From positions 1 through 32,124 of the forward strand of contig JAEULC010000241.1 in NCBI GenBank assembly GCA_016792605.1: a DNA stretch of 32,124 bases. The letters are read 5' to 3'. Position numbers and translations under genes: made by a program. The notes beneath the pieces were generated by a model. The model saw only the letters and a program-made list of their open reading frames with translations, made no database searches and was not told the origin of the DNA. Shown piece after piece: positions 7,701 to 15,933 of the stretch. The DNA comes from Rhodospirillales bacterium. GTDB lineage: Bacteria; Pseudomonadota; Alphaproteobacteria; JAEULC01. Position 1 is the stretch's first letter. Every line of letters begins with the position of its first letter.

Positions 7701-8530
7701 GCGCGGAACTCCTTCTTGTCGGTGCCCTGGTACAGCGCCCTGACCTGCCGGTCCATGGCATCGTGGTGCGCGGCGAGCGCCGCCTCGTCGGCGTCCGCGC
7801 GCGGGCGCGGCTCCGGGTCGAAATTCTTGTAGCTGTCCACGCCGCGCACGAGCATCGCGGAGTCGCGGACCTTGGTCTGCCGCACATGGGTGGGGATGTA
7901 GCGGATCGCCATGCCGATGCGCCGGTCGTTCGACCGGTTCGGCTCCGACCCGTGCACCAGCTTGATGTGATGCAGCGACATTTCGCCCGGCCGCAGGATC
8001 AGGTCGACGGCCTTGGACTTGTCCACTTCCACCGCGATCTCCTGACCGCGCGACAGGAGATTGTCCTGGTGAAACGTGTCGACATGGGGGATCTGGTCGG
8101 CGATGTGCGTGCCGGGAATCACCTTCATGCAGCCGCTGACCAGGTTGCTTTCGGTGAAGGCGACCCAGGCGGTGATCACGTCGGCCGGCTCGAGGCCCCA
8201 GTAGGTGGAATCCTGGTGCCAGGACACGAAGCCGGGGCTGTTGGCTTCCTTGATGAAGAAGTTCGTGTTCCAGCACAGGATGTTGGGCCCCAGAACGTCC
8301 TCGACGGCGTCCAGGATGCGCGGGTGGTGCACCATCTCGTCCGCCCAGGTGAAGAGCAGGTGGGTCTTGTGGCGCCAGTTGCCTTGCAGCGGTTGCCCGG
8401 TCTTGCGCTCGTGCGTCTCCAGGCGCCGGCGAAAGTCGACGATCTCCGATTCCGGCATGACGCGTATGGGGAAGTAGTATCCGTCGCGGTGGTAGGCTTC
8501 TACGGCCTGCTTGGTCAGCATCTTGGGCAT
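7697..8530 (-). CDS. Phytanoyl-CoA dioxygenase (PhyH) family Fe(II)/2-oxoglutarate oxygenase
   Basis: 277 residues. The iron-binding facial triad is visible as WHQD (His105, Asp107) and LVHGSEPNRS (His193). Arg204 or Arg210 in NDRRIGMAIRYIP would hold 2-oxoglutarate. CMKVIPGTH (134-142) is also typical of the family. It probably hydroxylates a small organic substrate using O2; substrate unknown. ATG at 8530 follows AAGGAG with 6-base spacing, and a perfect TATAAT -10 sits upstream, so this is the first gene of the leftward operon with the PanB paralogue and hydrolase. The operator-like palindrome overlaps this promoter. Confidence 0.93.
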   Translation of the reverse strand: MPKMLTKQAVEAYHRDGYYFPIRVMPESEIVDFRRRLETHERKTGQPLQGNWRHKTHLLFTWADEMVHHPRILDAVEDVLGPNILCWNTNFFIKEANSPGFVSWHQDSTYWGLEPADVITAWVAFTESNLVSGCMKVIPGTHIADQIPHVDTFHQDNLLSRGQEIAVEVDKSKAVDLILRPGEMSLHHIKLVHGSEPNRSNDRRIGMAIRYIPTHVRQTKVRDSAMLVRGVDSYKNFDPEPRPRADADEAALAAHHDAMDRQVRALYQGTDKKEFRA

Positions 8531-8552
8531 CGGTGCTCCTTCCTCTAACGAC

Positions 8553-8587
8553 GTGATATATTATAAATATATTCACGCGAGGGGCAA
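8553..8587 (-). promoter_or_regulatory. phyH-operon promoter with overlapping GntR-type operator (site 1)
   Basis: Read on the minus strand: TTGCCC (8587-8582), 16-base spacer, TATAAT (8565-8560). Overlapping it is the inverted repeat ATATATT-ATA-AATATAT (8556-8572). The 19-base core at 8555-8573 matches 17 of 19 bases with the reverse complement of the site before dctP. Binding here would block the -10, which fits repression by the adjacent GntR protein. It is strikingly AT-rich against its surroundings. Confidence 0.75.
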
Positions 8588-8647
8588 GCCGGCGGCGATC
8601 GTGGCGATAGACTGTCCGCAGGCGTTCAACCACGAGCGACGAAAACG

Positions 8648-9385
8648 ATGCCATCCATCAGGAAAGCCCGTCGGCCAGCCAAGCCGGCGAATGCGGGGCA
8701 GGGACTGCCGACCGAGCTGCATGCCGCGCTGACGGCGATTGGCGGTCCTCTCGACCTCGCGGGCAGGGCGCGGGTGGCGCTGGAACAGCAGATCGTGACG
8801 CTGGAACTCGCTCCCGGCAGCGTGTGGACCGAGGCGGATCTCAGCCGGCGCCTGGGCATCGGGCGCACGCCGGTTCGCGAGGCGTTGCAGCGGCTGGAAG
8901 GCGACTATCTGGTCGAGATCGTGCCCAGGCTCGGCGTGCGCATCACCGCCATCGACGTCCAGCAGCAACTCCTGCTGCTGGAACTGCGGCGCGTGCTGGA
9001 GCGGCTGATCGCCGTGCGCGCCGCCCGGTTCTGCACGGACGAGGAGCGGGCGACCTGCATCGCGATCGCCGGCGCGCTCGAGACGTTGCGCGACGCCGAT
9101 GTGCTCGCCTTCCTGCGCCATCACTACAACATCAAGCGCTACATCGCGGAATGCGCCCGCAATCCGTATGTGGCCAAGGCGATCGCGCCGGTCCACGCGA
9201 TGTCGCGCCGGTTCTACTACCTGCACCATCGCCTGGTTCACGACTTGAGCGTTGCCGCCAATCACCACGCCCGCGTCGTTCGCGCGATTGCCAGCGGCGA
9301 CGAAGCCCGCGCGGCCGCGGAGTCGGACCGGCTGATGGACTATGTCGAGGAACTCACGCGCGCGACGGTTCTGAAGGGGCTCTAG
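8648..9385 (+). CDS. GntR-family transcriptional regulator, FCD (FadR-type) subfamily
   Basis: 245 residues. An N-terminal extension (1-38) precedes a winged helix-turn-helix (about 40-105) with the signature GSVWTEADLSRRLGIGRTPV and REALQRLEGDYLVEIVPRLG. The C-terminal helical FCD domain (about 110-235) carries candidate metal/ligand residues in FLRHHYNIKRYIAECARNPY and HHRLVHDLSVAANHH. FCD regulators usually sense small carboxylates or sugar acids. It lies between the divergent phyH operon and the TRAP operon, each of which has a matching palindrome in its promoter, so it is the likely repressor of both and possibly of itself. Confidence 0.93.
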   Translation: MPSIRKARRPAKPANAGQGLPTELHAALTAIGGPLDLAGRARVALEQQIVTLELAPGSVWTEADLSRRLGIGRTPVREALQRLEGDYLVEIVPRLGVRITAIDVQQQLLLLELRRVLERLIAVRAARFCTDEERATCIAIAGALETLRDADVLAFLRHHYNIKRYIAECARNPYVAKAIAPVHAMSRRFYYLHHRLVHDLSVAANHHARVVRAIASGDEARAAAESDRLMDYVEELTRATVLKGL

Positions 9386-9401
9386 TCAGCGCGATGCTGC
9401 G

Positions 9402-9431
9402 TCGCCGCAGCGCCGTGCGGTGCAGCGGCGA
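9402..9431 (+). terminator. Hairpin between gntR and the TRAP promoter (weak)
   Basis: TCGCCGC (9402-9408) and GCGGCGA (9425-9431) form a 7-bp stem around a 16-base GC-rich loop, 17 bases after the gntR stop and just before the TRAP operon -35 box. No T tract follows. It could insulate gntR from the TRAP operon. Confidence 0.3.
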
Positions 9432-9473
9432 TTGACAGAACCGCATCGGCCTCACAATATATTAGTAATATAT
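9432..9473 (+). promoter_or_regulatory. TRAP-operon promoter with GntR-type operator (site 2)
   Basis: A consensus TTGACA -35 at 9432-9437 is followed by an AT-rich -10 region inside the perfect 17-base palindrome ATATATTA-G-TAATATAT (9457-9473). A -10 of CAATAT (9455-9460, 17-base spacing) is weak; the exact hexamer is uncertain. The palindrome is nearly identical to the phyH-promoter site, implying one regulator for both operons. The dctP start lies 47 bases further on, with a GGGGAGGG ribosome site at 9504-9511. Confidence 0.75.
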
Positions 9474-9520
9474 CGTGGACACCTTAGCGGTGAACCACTG
9501 TTTGGGGAGGGAACATAGAG

Positions 9521-10567
9521 ATGAGCAGCACCACGAACAGGCGGCGATTCCTCGCGACCGGCGGCTTGGCGGTCGCGGGAGGGGCTGCCACGCTCGGCGC
9601 CCCGATGGTGGCCCGCGCCCAGCAGCCGATCAAATGGCGCGCACAATCGATGTGGAGCGCAGCCGAGCTTACGTACAAGGCGTTCCAGGACTTCTGCGAG
9701 CGGGTCAAGGTCGCGACCAATGGCCGGCTCGTGATCGAGCCGTTCGCCGCCGGCGCCGTCACCGGTGCGTTCGAGACGCTCGACGCGGTCTCGGCCGGCG
9801 TGCTGCAGGCCCACTCCTCCTGGCCGGGATACTTCTCGGGCAAGGACGCCGGGCTGGCGGTGATCAGCGACTTCGTGTTCGGCTACCAGCACCCCTATCA
9901 GGCCGAGCAGTGGTTCTACTACAAGGGCGGGCTCGACATGCTCCGCCAAGCCTACGCGAAGTACAATGTCTATCCCGTGGGCGTGAGCTGGTGGGGCGTC
10001 GAGTCGATCGTGGCGAAGAAGCCGGTCCAGAAGATGGACGACTTCAAGGGCGTGAAGTTCCGCTCGCCGCAGGGCATGACCGCGGAAATCCTGACCAAGC
10101 TTGGCGCTTCGATCGTGGTGCTGCCCGGCGGCGAGGTGTTCTCGGCGCTGGACAAGGGCGTGGTGGACGCCGCCGACTGGGCCACTATCTCGATGAACCA
10201 GCGCATGGGATTCCACGACGTCGCGAAGCACCCGACCAAGCTGTTCCACTCCATGCCGGTCCAGGAGTTCGCCGTCAACGCAGCGGCGTGGAAGGCGCTG
10301 CCGGACGACGTCAAGGGAATCGTCAGCTCCTGCACGCGCGAGTGGACCTGGGATCAGGTGCAGCGTGTCGCAGTGGACGACCTGCGGGTGACGAAGGAAC
10401 TGCAGGCCAAGGGCGTCACGGAGTATGTCTGGAACGACGCCGAGATGCAGAAGCTTCGCGCCCTCGCGCAGAAGACCTGGGAAGACTGGTCCAAGAAGAC
10501 GCCGCTGGCGAAGCAGGCCTACGACTCGCAGCTCGCCTGGCTGAAGGAGCTCGGGCTCGTCGCGTGA
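9521..10567 (+). CDS. dctP: TRAP transporter substrate-binding protein (DctP family), Tat-exported
   Basis: 348 residues. A twin-arginine signal NRRRFLATGG (6-15) and cleavage after ARA near 33 show export of a folded protein to the periplasm. The mature protein has the DctP fold, with VKFRSPQGMTAEILTKLGAS holding the conserved carboxylate-binding Arg, and GVVDAADW as the later ligand/dimer motif. GYQHPYQAEQWFYYKGG resembles 2-oxoacid-binding (TakP-like) members, but this is a weak hint. Substrates are usually organic acids. It is the first gene of the TRAP operon, overlapping dctQ by 4 bases (GTGA). Confidence 0.95.
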   Translation: MSSTTNRRRFLATGGLAVAGGAATLGAPMVARAQQPIKWRAQSMWSAAELTYKAFQDFCERVKVATNGRLVIEPFAAGAVTGAFETLDAVSAGVLQAHSSWPGYFSGKDAGLAVISDFVFGYQHPYQAEQWFYYKGGLDMLRQAYAKYNVYPVGVSWWGVESIVAKKPVQKMDDFKGVKFRSPQGMTAEILTKLGASIVVLPGGEVFSALDKGVVDAADWATISMNQRMGFHDVAKHPTKLFHSMPVQEFAVNAAAWKALPDDVKGIVSSCTREWTWDQVQRVAVDDLRVTKELQAKGVTEYVWNDAEMQKLRALAQKTWEDWSKKTPLAKQAYDSQLAWLKELGLVA

Positions 10568-11130
10568 CCGACCGCAACGAGGCGGGGCGGCCGGCGACCG
10601 GCAGCGCCCCGCCCTTCCGCCGCGTCGACCGGATCTGCAACGCGATCGACTGGGTGAACGAGTGGATGGGGCTGGCTTGGGGCTTCTCCGTCGTGCTCGT
10701 CACGATTGCGGCAATGTGGGAGATCGTGGCCCGGTCGTTCTTCGGCCAGGCCACGATCTGGGCGAACGAGACCACGATCTACCTGTCGGCCATGACCTAC
10801 CTGATCGCGGGCGGCTACGCGCTGCGGCATCGCCGCCACGTGCGGATCGATGTCGTGTACTTGATGCTCTCGCGCCGCGCCCAGGGCCGGCTGGATCTGC
10901 TTGCGCTGCTGCTGTTCTGTGTCTACGCGATCACGCTGGTGTGGATCGGCGGCGAGATCGCATGGACCTCGATTCTGCAGCGCGAGGGGACGGGGACGCC
11001 CTGGGACCCGCCGATCTGGCCCGTGAAGCTGGCAATCCCGCTCGCGGGGCTGCTGCTCCTGCTGCAGGGACTGGCGAACGCCTTGCGTGACTTCGGGTTC
11101 GCCAGCCAGACGGGCACGAACGCCGGATGA
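10564..11130 (+). CDS. dctQ: TRAP transporter small membrane subunit (DctQ)
   Basis: 188 residues from a GTG start overlapping the dctP stop. Four hydrophobic helices lie at about 37-58, 72-92, 112-135 and 155-178. Typical DctQ features are ANETTIYLSAMTYLIAGGYA and the following HRRHVRIDVVY (basic, HVR.D motif). It pairs with the DctM permease to form the sodium-driven transporter in the inner membrane. It overlaps dctM by 4 bases (ATGA), consistent with coupled, stoichiometric synthesis. Confidence 0.93.
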   Translation: MTDRNEAGRPATGSAPPFRRVDRICNAIDWVNEWMGLAWGFSVVLVTIAAMWEIVARSFFGQATIWANETTIYLSAMTYLIAGGYALRHRRHVRIDVVYLMLSRRAQGRLDLLALLLFCVYAITLVWIGGEIAWTSILQREGTGTPWDPPIWPVKLAIPLAGLLLLLQGLANALRDFGFASQTGTNAG

Positions 11131-12440
11131 GTATCGAGCTGCTGAGCCTGCTGTTCGCCGGCGTCTTCATTCTGGTGTTGCTGAGCGGTCTGCCGCTGGC
11201 CTTCGCCACCGGCGCGGTCGCGGTGGTGTTCGCCTACGGCCTCTTCGGCCTGCCGGGGCTGACGCTGGTGATCAGCCGCGTCTTCACGCTGATGGGAAAC
11301 TACGTTCTCATCTCGGTGCCGCTGTTCATCTTCATGGCCTGCATCCTCGAACGCGCCGGAGTCGCGGAGGTCATATTCAGGGCGGTCCATGTCTGGGCCG
11401 GCGGCCTGCCCGGCGGGCTGGGAATCGCGGTGATCATTTCCTGCGCGCTCATGGCCACGGTCGTGGGGGTCATCGGGGCCGAGATCGTGACCATGGGCGT
11501 CGTCGCGCTGCCGGCGATGCTGTCGAGAGGCTACGGCAAGAATATCGCGCTGGGGTCGATTTGCGCGGGCGGCGGCCTGGCTACGCTCATTCCGCCCAGC
11601 GTCGTCTTCATCATGTACGGGCTGACCTCGGGCGTGTCGATCGGCCAGCTCTACATGGCTGGCGTCGTGCCCGGCATCCTGCTCGCCTTGGCCTACATCG
11701 CCTACATCATGTGGCGGAGCTGGCGACATCCGGAAGAGGCGCCGCCTCCTTCGGCAGAAGAACGCGCCATTCCGATGGGCGAGAAGCTGGCGCTGCTCGG
11801 GCCGCTGGTGATACCGGGCCTGATCGCGCTCGGCGTCCTGGGCTCGCTCTACCTGGGAATCGCCACGCCGACCGAGGCCGCGGCGGTAGGCGTGGTCGGG
11901 GCCGTGCTGGCCATGGCCATCAACGGGCGGCTGTCCTTCGCGGCGATCAGGGGGGCGATGATCGATACGACCAAGGTCACCACCATGCTGTACTGGCTGT
12001 TCTTCGGTTCGTCCGCGCTGATCGGCGTCTACACGCTGGCGGGCGGCACGCGGCTCATCCAGGACACCATGGCGGCCCTGCCGGTGGGCCCGACCGGGGT
12101 CCTGCTCATCATCATGGCGATCTGGATCGTGCTGGGCTGCTTCATCGACTGGATCGGCATCCTGCTGCTGACGGCGCCGATCTTCGTGCCGGTGATCGAG
12201 AAGCTGGGCTTCGACCCCGTGTGGATGGGCGTGCTGTTCTGCCTCAACATGCAGATCTCCTATGTCTCGCCGCCCTTCGGTCCGGCCGCATTCTACCTTA
12301 AGGGCGTATGTCCGCCCGGCATTACCCTGGCTGATATCTTCCGGTCGGTATGGCCGTTCATCGGCATTCAGCTTCTGGTCCTGGGCTTGGTGATCGCGAT
12401 GCCGCAGATCGCGCTGTGGCTGCCCAACACGATGAAGTAG
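11127..12440 (+). CDS. dctM: TRAP transporter large permease (DctM)
   Basis: 437 residues with about 12 hydrophobic segments across the full length. Family motifs include GLPLAFATGAVAV near the N-terminus, ICAGGGLATLIPPSVVFIMY (substrate/ion site) about one third along, ATPTEAAAVGVVGA in the second half, and a second GGTRLI/IDWIGILLLTAPIF repeat. This is the Na+-coupled carrier subunit. Normal length and intact; 11 bases separate it from the FAD oxidoreductase, so the enzyme gene is in the same operon. Confidence 0.95.
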   Translation: MSIELLSLLFAGVFILVLLSGLPLAFATGAVAVVFAYGLFGLPGLTLVISRVFTLMGNYVLISVPLFIFMACILERAGVAEVIFRAVHVWAGGLPGGLGIAVIISCALMATVVGVIGAEIVTMGVVALPAMLSRGYGKNIALGSICAGGGLATLIPPSVVFIMYGLTSGVSIGQLYMAGVVPGILLALAYIAYIMWRSWRHPEEAPPPSAEERAIPMGEKLALLGPLVIPGLIALGVLGSLYLGIATPTEAAAVGVVGAVLAMAINGRLSFAAIRGAMIDTTKVTTMLYWLFFGSSALIGVYTLAGGTRLIQDTMAALPVGPTGVLLIIMAIWIVLGCFIDWIGILLLTAPIFVPVIEKLGFDPVWMGVLFCLNMQISYVSPPFGPAAFYLKGVCPPGITLADIFRSVWPFIGIQLLVLGLVIAMPQIALWLPNTMK

Positions 12441-12451
12441 CGGTACCTGCG

Positions 12452-14299
12452 ATGCGTGAAACCACACTCGACACGCTGGTCGACGTCATGCGGGTGCCGC
12501 TGGACGGCGATCCATCGGCGGCGCTGGTCAGGGTCGATCCGCATGCACCCCGCCGGGATGTCGCGTGTGACGTCCTGGTCGTCGGCGGCGGCACGGGCGG
12601 CGTGGCGGCGGCCCTGGCTGCGGCGCGGCACGGCCGGCGCGTATGCATGATCGAGGAGACCGACTGGATCGGCGGCCAGCTGACGGCGCAGGGCGTGTCG
12701 GCGCTGGATGAGCACGAGCATATCGAGCAGTTCGGCGGCACCGCGAGCTACTACCGCCTGCGCGACGCGTTGCGCGACCACTATCGCGCCGAGGCGGGCG
12801 ACGCCGGGCGGCAGGCCCGGTTCAACCCGGGCAATTGCTGGGTAACGCGGGTGGCCTTCGAGCCGCGCGTGGCGGTGGCGGCCATGTCCGCCATGTTGCA
12901 GCCCCATGTCGATGCCGGGCGGCTGTCGATCCACCTGCGGACGAAAGCGTTCGGCGCAAGCGTCGATGGCGACCGCATCACCTCTGTTTCGGCGCTGCCG
13001 CTCGAGGGGGGCGAGGCCCTGCGGTTCCGCCCGGACATCGTGATCGACGCGACCGAGCTCGGCGATCTGCTGCCGCTCGCGGGCGTCGCCTATGTCAGCG
13101 GCGCCGAGACGGTGGCCGAAACCGGCGAGCCGCACGCCCAACCGCGCGAACCTAAGCCGCATTGTGTGCAAAGCTTCACCTATACGTTCGGCCTGGAGCG
13201 CCGACCGTCGGGCGAGCGCCACCTGATCCCGCGGCCCGCCCGCTACGCGCATTTCCGCGACAGCCAGCCCTACAGCCTGCGAATCGAGGTCCATGGCGGC
13301 GAAATCTATGGCGAAGAAAGCGGGTGGCTCGACTATCGCGTGTTCGACCGCATGCCGGGCACCAAGGGGGGCATCTGGACCTATCGCCGGCTGATCGACC
13401 GCGACCAGTTCCCCGGGCGGCCCTGCGATCTCACCATGATCAACTGGCCGGGCACGGACTATCGCGACGCCGGCATCATCGATCGGTCGCCCGCCGAAAC
13501 CGCCGCTGCGCTGCAGGACGCCAAGCGCGCGGCGCTCGGATTCCTCTACTGGCTGCAGACCGAGGCACCAGCGGAGGACGATCGCAAGGGAGCGCCCGAA
13601 CTCAGGCTTGCACCGCAGATCATGGGAAGCGAGGACGGGCTCTGCAAGTTTCCTTATATCCGCGAATCGCGCCGCATCCGCGCGCGCAAGACCGTCGTGG
13701 AACAGGATGTCTCGACTGCGTCGCAGCCCGGCCCGCGCGCGTCGCATTTCGCCGACTCGGTCGGGCTCGGCTGGTATCCGATCGACATCCATCGCTCCGG
13801 CCCCGAAGACGTGGGCACGAGCTGCCGCACCAGGCCCTTTCAGATCCCGCTCGGCACGCTGCTGCCGGCAGACATGGCGAACCTGATCGCGGCCGCCAAG
13901 AACATCGGCACGACGCACATCACCAACGGCTGCTATCGCCTGCATCCGGTCGAATGGAACATCGGCGAGTCTGCCGGGGTCCTGGCGGCCTTCGCGCTGG
14001 ACCGCGGCGTCCCGCTCGCAGAGGTCTATGAAGACGCCCGTGTCCGCTCGGAGTATCAGCGCAGGCTGCTGGCCGACGGCGTGCCGCTTGCCTGGATCGT
14101 CGACGTGCCGCCCGCCGACCCGGGCTTCGCGGCGGTGCAGCGGCTGTTCATGTCGGGAAGGCTGGATGGCGGCAAGGACCTGCTGTTCCGCCCCGGCGAT
14201 CCGCTTGCGCCCGAAGAGTGGCGGCGTTGGGGCGGCAGCGGCACGCCACCGTCGACAAGGGGCGCTGCGGCCATCGCGCTGGCCGGCGCCGATTCCTAG
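12452..14299 (+). CDS. FAD-dependent oxidoreductase (FAD_oxidored / PF12831-like)
   Basis: 615 residues from the ATG at 12452; the open frame extends 34 codons into dctM, but that part has no homology. The Rossmann motif VLVVGGGTGGVAAALAAARH (41-60) and MIEETDWIGGQLTAQGVSAL (66-85) mark the PF12831 FAD group. The C-terminal cofactor part includes NLIAAAKNIGTTHITNGCYR and EWNIGESAGVLAAFAL. The protein is cytoplasmic with no signal peptide. As the last gene of the TRAP operon, it probably oxidises the imported compound or its first product. Exact reaction unknown. No obvious ribosome site, so coupling to dctM is likely. Confidence 0.88.
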   Translation: MRETTLDTLVDVMRVPLDGDPSAALVRVDPHAPRRDVACDVLVVGGGTGGVAAALAAARHGRRVCMIEETDWIGGQLTAQGVSALDEHEHIEQFGGTASYYRLRDALRDHYRAEAGDAGRQARFNPGNCWVTRVAFEPRVAVAAMSAMLQPHVDAGRLSIHLRTKAFGASVDGDRITSVSALPLEGGEALRFRPDIVIDATELGDLLPLAGVAYVSGAETVAETGEPHAQPREPKPHCVQSFTYTFGLERRPSGERHLIPRPARYAHFRDSQPYSLRIEVHGGEIYGEESGWLDYRVFDRMPGTKGGIWTYRRLIDRDQFPGRPCDLTMINWPGTDYRDAGIIDRSPAETAAALQDAKRAALGFLYWLQTEAPAEDDRKGAPELRLAPQIMGSEDGLCKFPYIRESRRIRARKTVVEQDVSTASQPGPRASHFADSVGLGWYPIDIHRSGPEDVGTSCRTRPFQIPLGTLLPADMANLIAAAKNIGTTHITNGCYRLHPVEWNIGESAGVLAAFALDRGVPLAEVYEDARVRSEYQRRLLADGVPLAWIVDVPPADPGFAAVQRLFMSGRLDGGKDLLFRPGDPLAPEEWRRWGGSGTPPSTRGAAAIALAGADS

Positions 14300-14426
14300 G
14301 CCGGCTCGGCCCCCGAGATCCGTCATAAATGCTGCCCGGCGTCGACAATCGCACGTTGACGGTGGAGAAGGGCGGCCGGTCGGTGTGAGCGAGGCTGATC
14401 GGCCGGGGAATGCGTTTCGATGGATT

Positions 14427-15686
14427 CTAGAAAATGACACCCGCTTCGAACAGGACGCGGACCTGCGACGTGTCGTTGCCGGAGCTTCCAAAGGCGAAGC
14501 CGGGAGTCGTCTTGTCCAGCCCGACATAGGACACTTCCCCGCGGGCGAAGAACTTGTCGTACTGGAAGCTCGGGGTCACCGTGATCGACCAGTTCTTGGC
14601 GCCGGGGCCGCCGGTCACGAGCTCCGGCGCGCCCTCGTCGAAGCTGCCCGAGGAGCTGATGTACTCGCCACGGGCACCAAGCTTCCAATTCTCGTTGAAC
14701 GAATAGGACGCGATGGCCGCGACGCCGATGGTCGAGGCGGCCTGCGTAAAGTCCGCCGCTCTCAGGGCGCTGTCGTTCGGAACGTGGGTGTACTGGACAT
14801 AGGGCGTCACCGTCCATGGCCCCGAAGTGTACTCGTAGATCAGGTTGTAGATAGTGCTGTTGCTCTGCGCGAGCGGCGACCGGAAACTGTCTTCGCGGTT
14901 CGAGCCGAAACTGCCGCCGGCGCTGAAGGTGATCGCGTTGTTGTCGTCGATCGTGTAGGTCGCCGCACCCGTCAGCCAGTTGAATCTGCCCGTGAAGAAT
15001 CCGTCGTTGAGGGACACGGACAGGTCGAGGGGGCCGGTCGTGTAGTTCAGTTGGATGCCCTGATTGATCGAGTTCTCCTGGTTCCATAGGAGGCCGCGCG
15101 CGATATTGACATTCTGGAACGTGAAGTCCGGCTCCACGCCCAGGAGGGAGGGCAGCCGCCCGATCTGTACCGAGAACGAGTCGGTCGGCACTAGCTTGAC
15201 ATAGGCCTGCGGCACCGGCCCCCACAGCGACCCGTTGAGGTCGGCCGCGCGCGTGTAGGGCTCGCCCAGCGTCGGGATCGAATAGATGCCGGCCTGCACC
15301 ACGAACTGTACCGGGGCCGAGGCGGTCTGGAGGAACACCATGCCGTTGGCGATGTCCGCATAGGCCCTGTTGTCGTCGGGGAACGGGTTCGACTGCCATA
15401 GGCCGAGCCCGCTTACGGCCCCTGTTACATAGAGCCTGCCGAACCAGGACCCGAGGTCGAGATTCGCCGGACTGGGATTGGCCGAGAGTGTCGGGCCCAT
15501 CTCGGGGAACAGCGAGGCCGGGGATACGACCGGCGACGCCGAGTCCTGCGCGGGTTGGCTCGACGCGGCGCCGTCAACCCGGGCATCGGCAGGCGGATCA
15601 GCGGCCCAGGCCGCGCCGATGCCAAGGGCGGCCATCGCGAGAACCCGGAGGGCAGGCGCCATCCTGCTGACAATCATGAAGCACAT
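14427..15686 (-). CDS. Outer-membrane beta-barrel porin, BBP2 (OmpL-like) family
   Basis: 419 residues. A signal peptide ends at AAWA/ADPP. Three starts compete (Met1, Met4 at 15677, Met9 at 15662); Met4 or Met9 gives a more ordinary signal length and none has a strong ribosome site. The mature protein is rich in alternating Tyr/Thr/Ser/Asn strands, with a low-complexity linker (29-70) and a terminal Phe (LFEAGVIF), as expected for a barrel. QIGRLPSLLGVEPDFTFQN resembles the conserved BBP2 segment. It converges with the FAD oxidoreductase; the 127-base gap has no clear terminator. It may admit substrates for the neighbouring TRAP system, which is inference only. Confidence 0.85.
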   Translation of the reverse strand: MCFMIVSRMAPALRVLAMAALGIGAAWAADPPADARVDGAASSQPAQDSASPVVSPASLFPEMGPTLSANPSPANLDLGSWFGRLYVTGAVSGLGLWQSNPFPDDNRAYADIANGMVFLQTASAPVQFVVQAGIYSIPTLGEPYTRAADLNGSLWGPVPQAYVKLVPTDSFSVQIGRLPSLLGVEPDFTFQNVNIARGLLWNQENSINQGIQLNYTTGPLDLSVSLNDGFFTGRFNWLTGAATYTIDDNNAITFSAGGSFGSNREDSFRSPLAQSNSTIYNLIYEYTSGPWTVTPYVQYTHVPNDSALRAADFTQAASTIGVAAIASYSFNENWKLGARGEYISSSGSFDEGAPELVTGGPGAKNWSITVTPSFQYDKFFARGEVSYVGLDKTTPGFAFGSSGNDTSQVRVLFEAGVIF

Positions 15687-15814
15687 GCCGGGCCACGCGA
15701 AACTGCCAAGGACCTGCGCAGCATCCGACCTTCCTGCCCAAGCTACATAGTGTAGGGATGCTGCAGTCTTGCAACATTATCAAGATACCAGACCACCCCT
15801 GGATTTCGCAATCA

Positions 15815-15828
15815 TTGACCTGAATCAA
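15815..15828. promoter_or_regulatory. FNR/FixK/Dnr-type box between the porin and the amine-oxidase operon
   Basis: TTGACCTGAATCAA matches the TTGA-N6-TCAA consensus of CRP/FNR-family regulators, differing from the FNR ideal TTGAT-N4-ATCAA at one base. If it acts as a class II site for the rightward operon (centre at -41.5), transcription would start near 15863 with TATTTT (15856-15861) as a plausible -10. The centre is about 135 bases upstream of the longest porin start, so regulation of the porin is possible too. Confidence 0.6.
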
Positions 15829-15933
15829 AGTACCTGACTGGTGTCACGTGCATTGTATTTTGGACATGTATTGCGCTCGCCTTTGCGAACGCTGCGCCTC
15901 GGCGCGCATCCCAGGCAGACGGAGGAGACTTCG

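Noticed and set aside
5974-7887. Apparent 637-residue protein with the hydrolase at its C-terminus
   Set aside because: The first ~350 residues are an out-of-frame reading of the PanB-like and PhyH genes; the hydrolase has its own ATG at 6828 overlapping the upstream stop.
6828-8654. Apparent 608-residue protein ending in the PanB-like domain
   Set aside because: The upstream part is out-of-frame PhyH sequence; the GTG at 7700 with a 4-base overlap is the natural start.
12350-12451. Extension of the FAD oxidoreductase into dctM
   Set aside because: 34 codons without homology lying inside dctM; ATG 12452 fits the operon spacing.
5790-14299. Genomic island inserted at tRNA-Phe
   Set aside because: No integrase, no direct repeat of the tRNA 3' end found downstream, and base composition is like the flanks.
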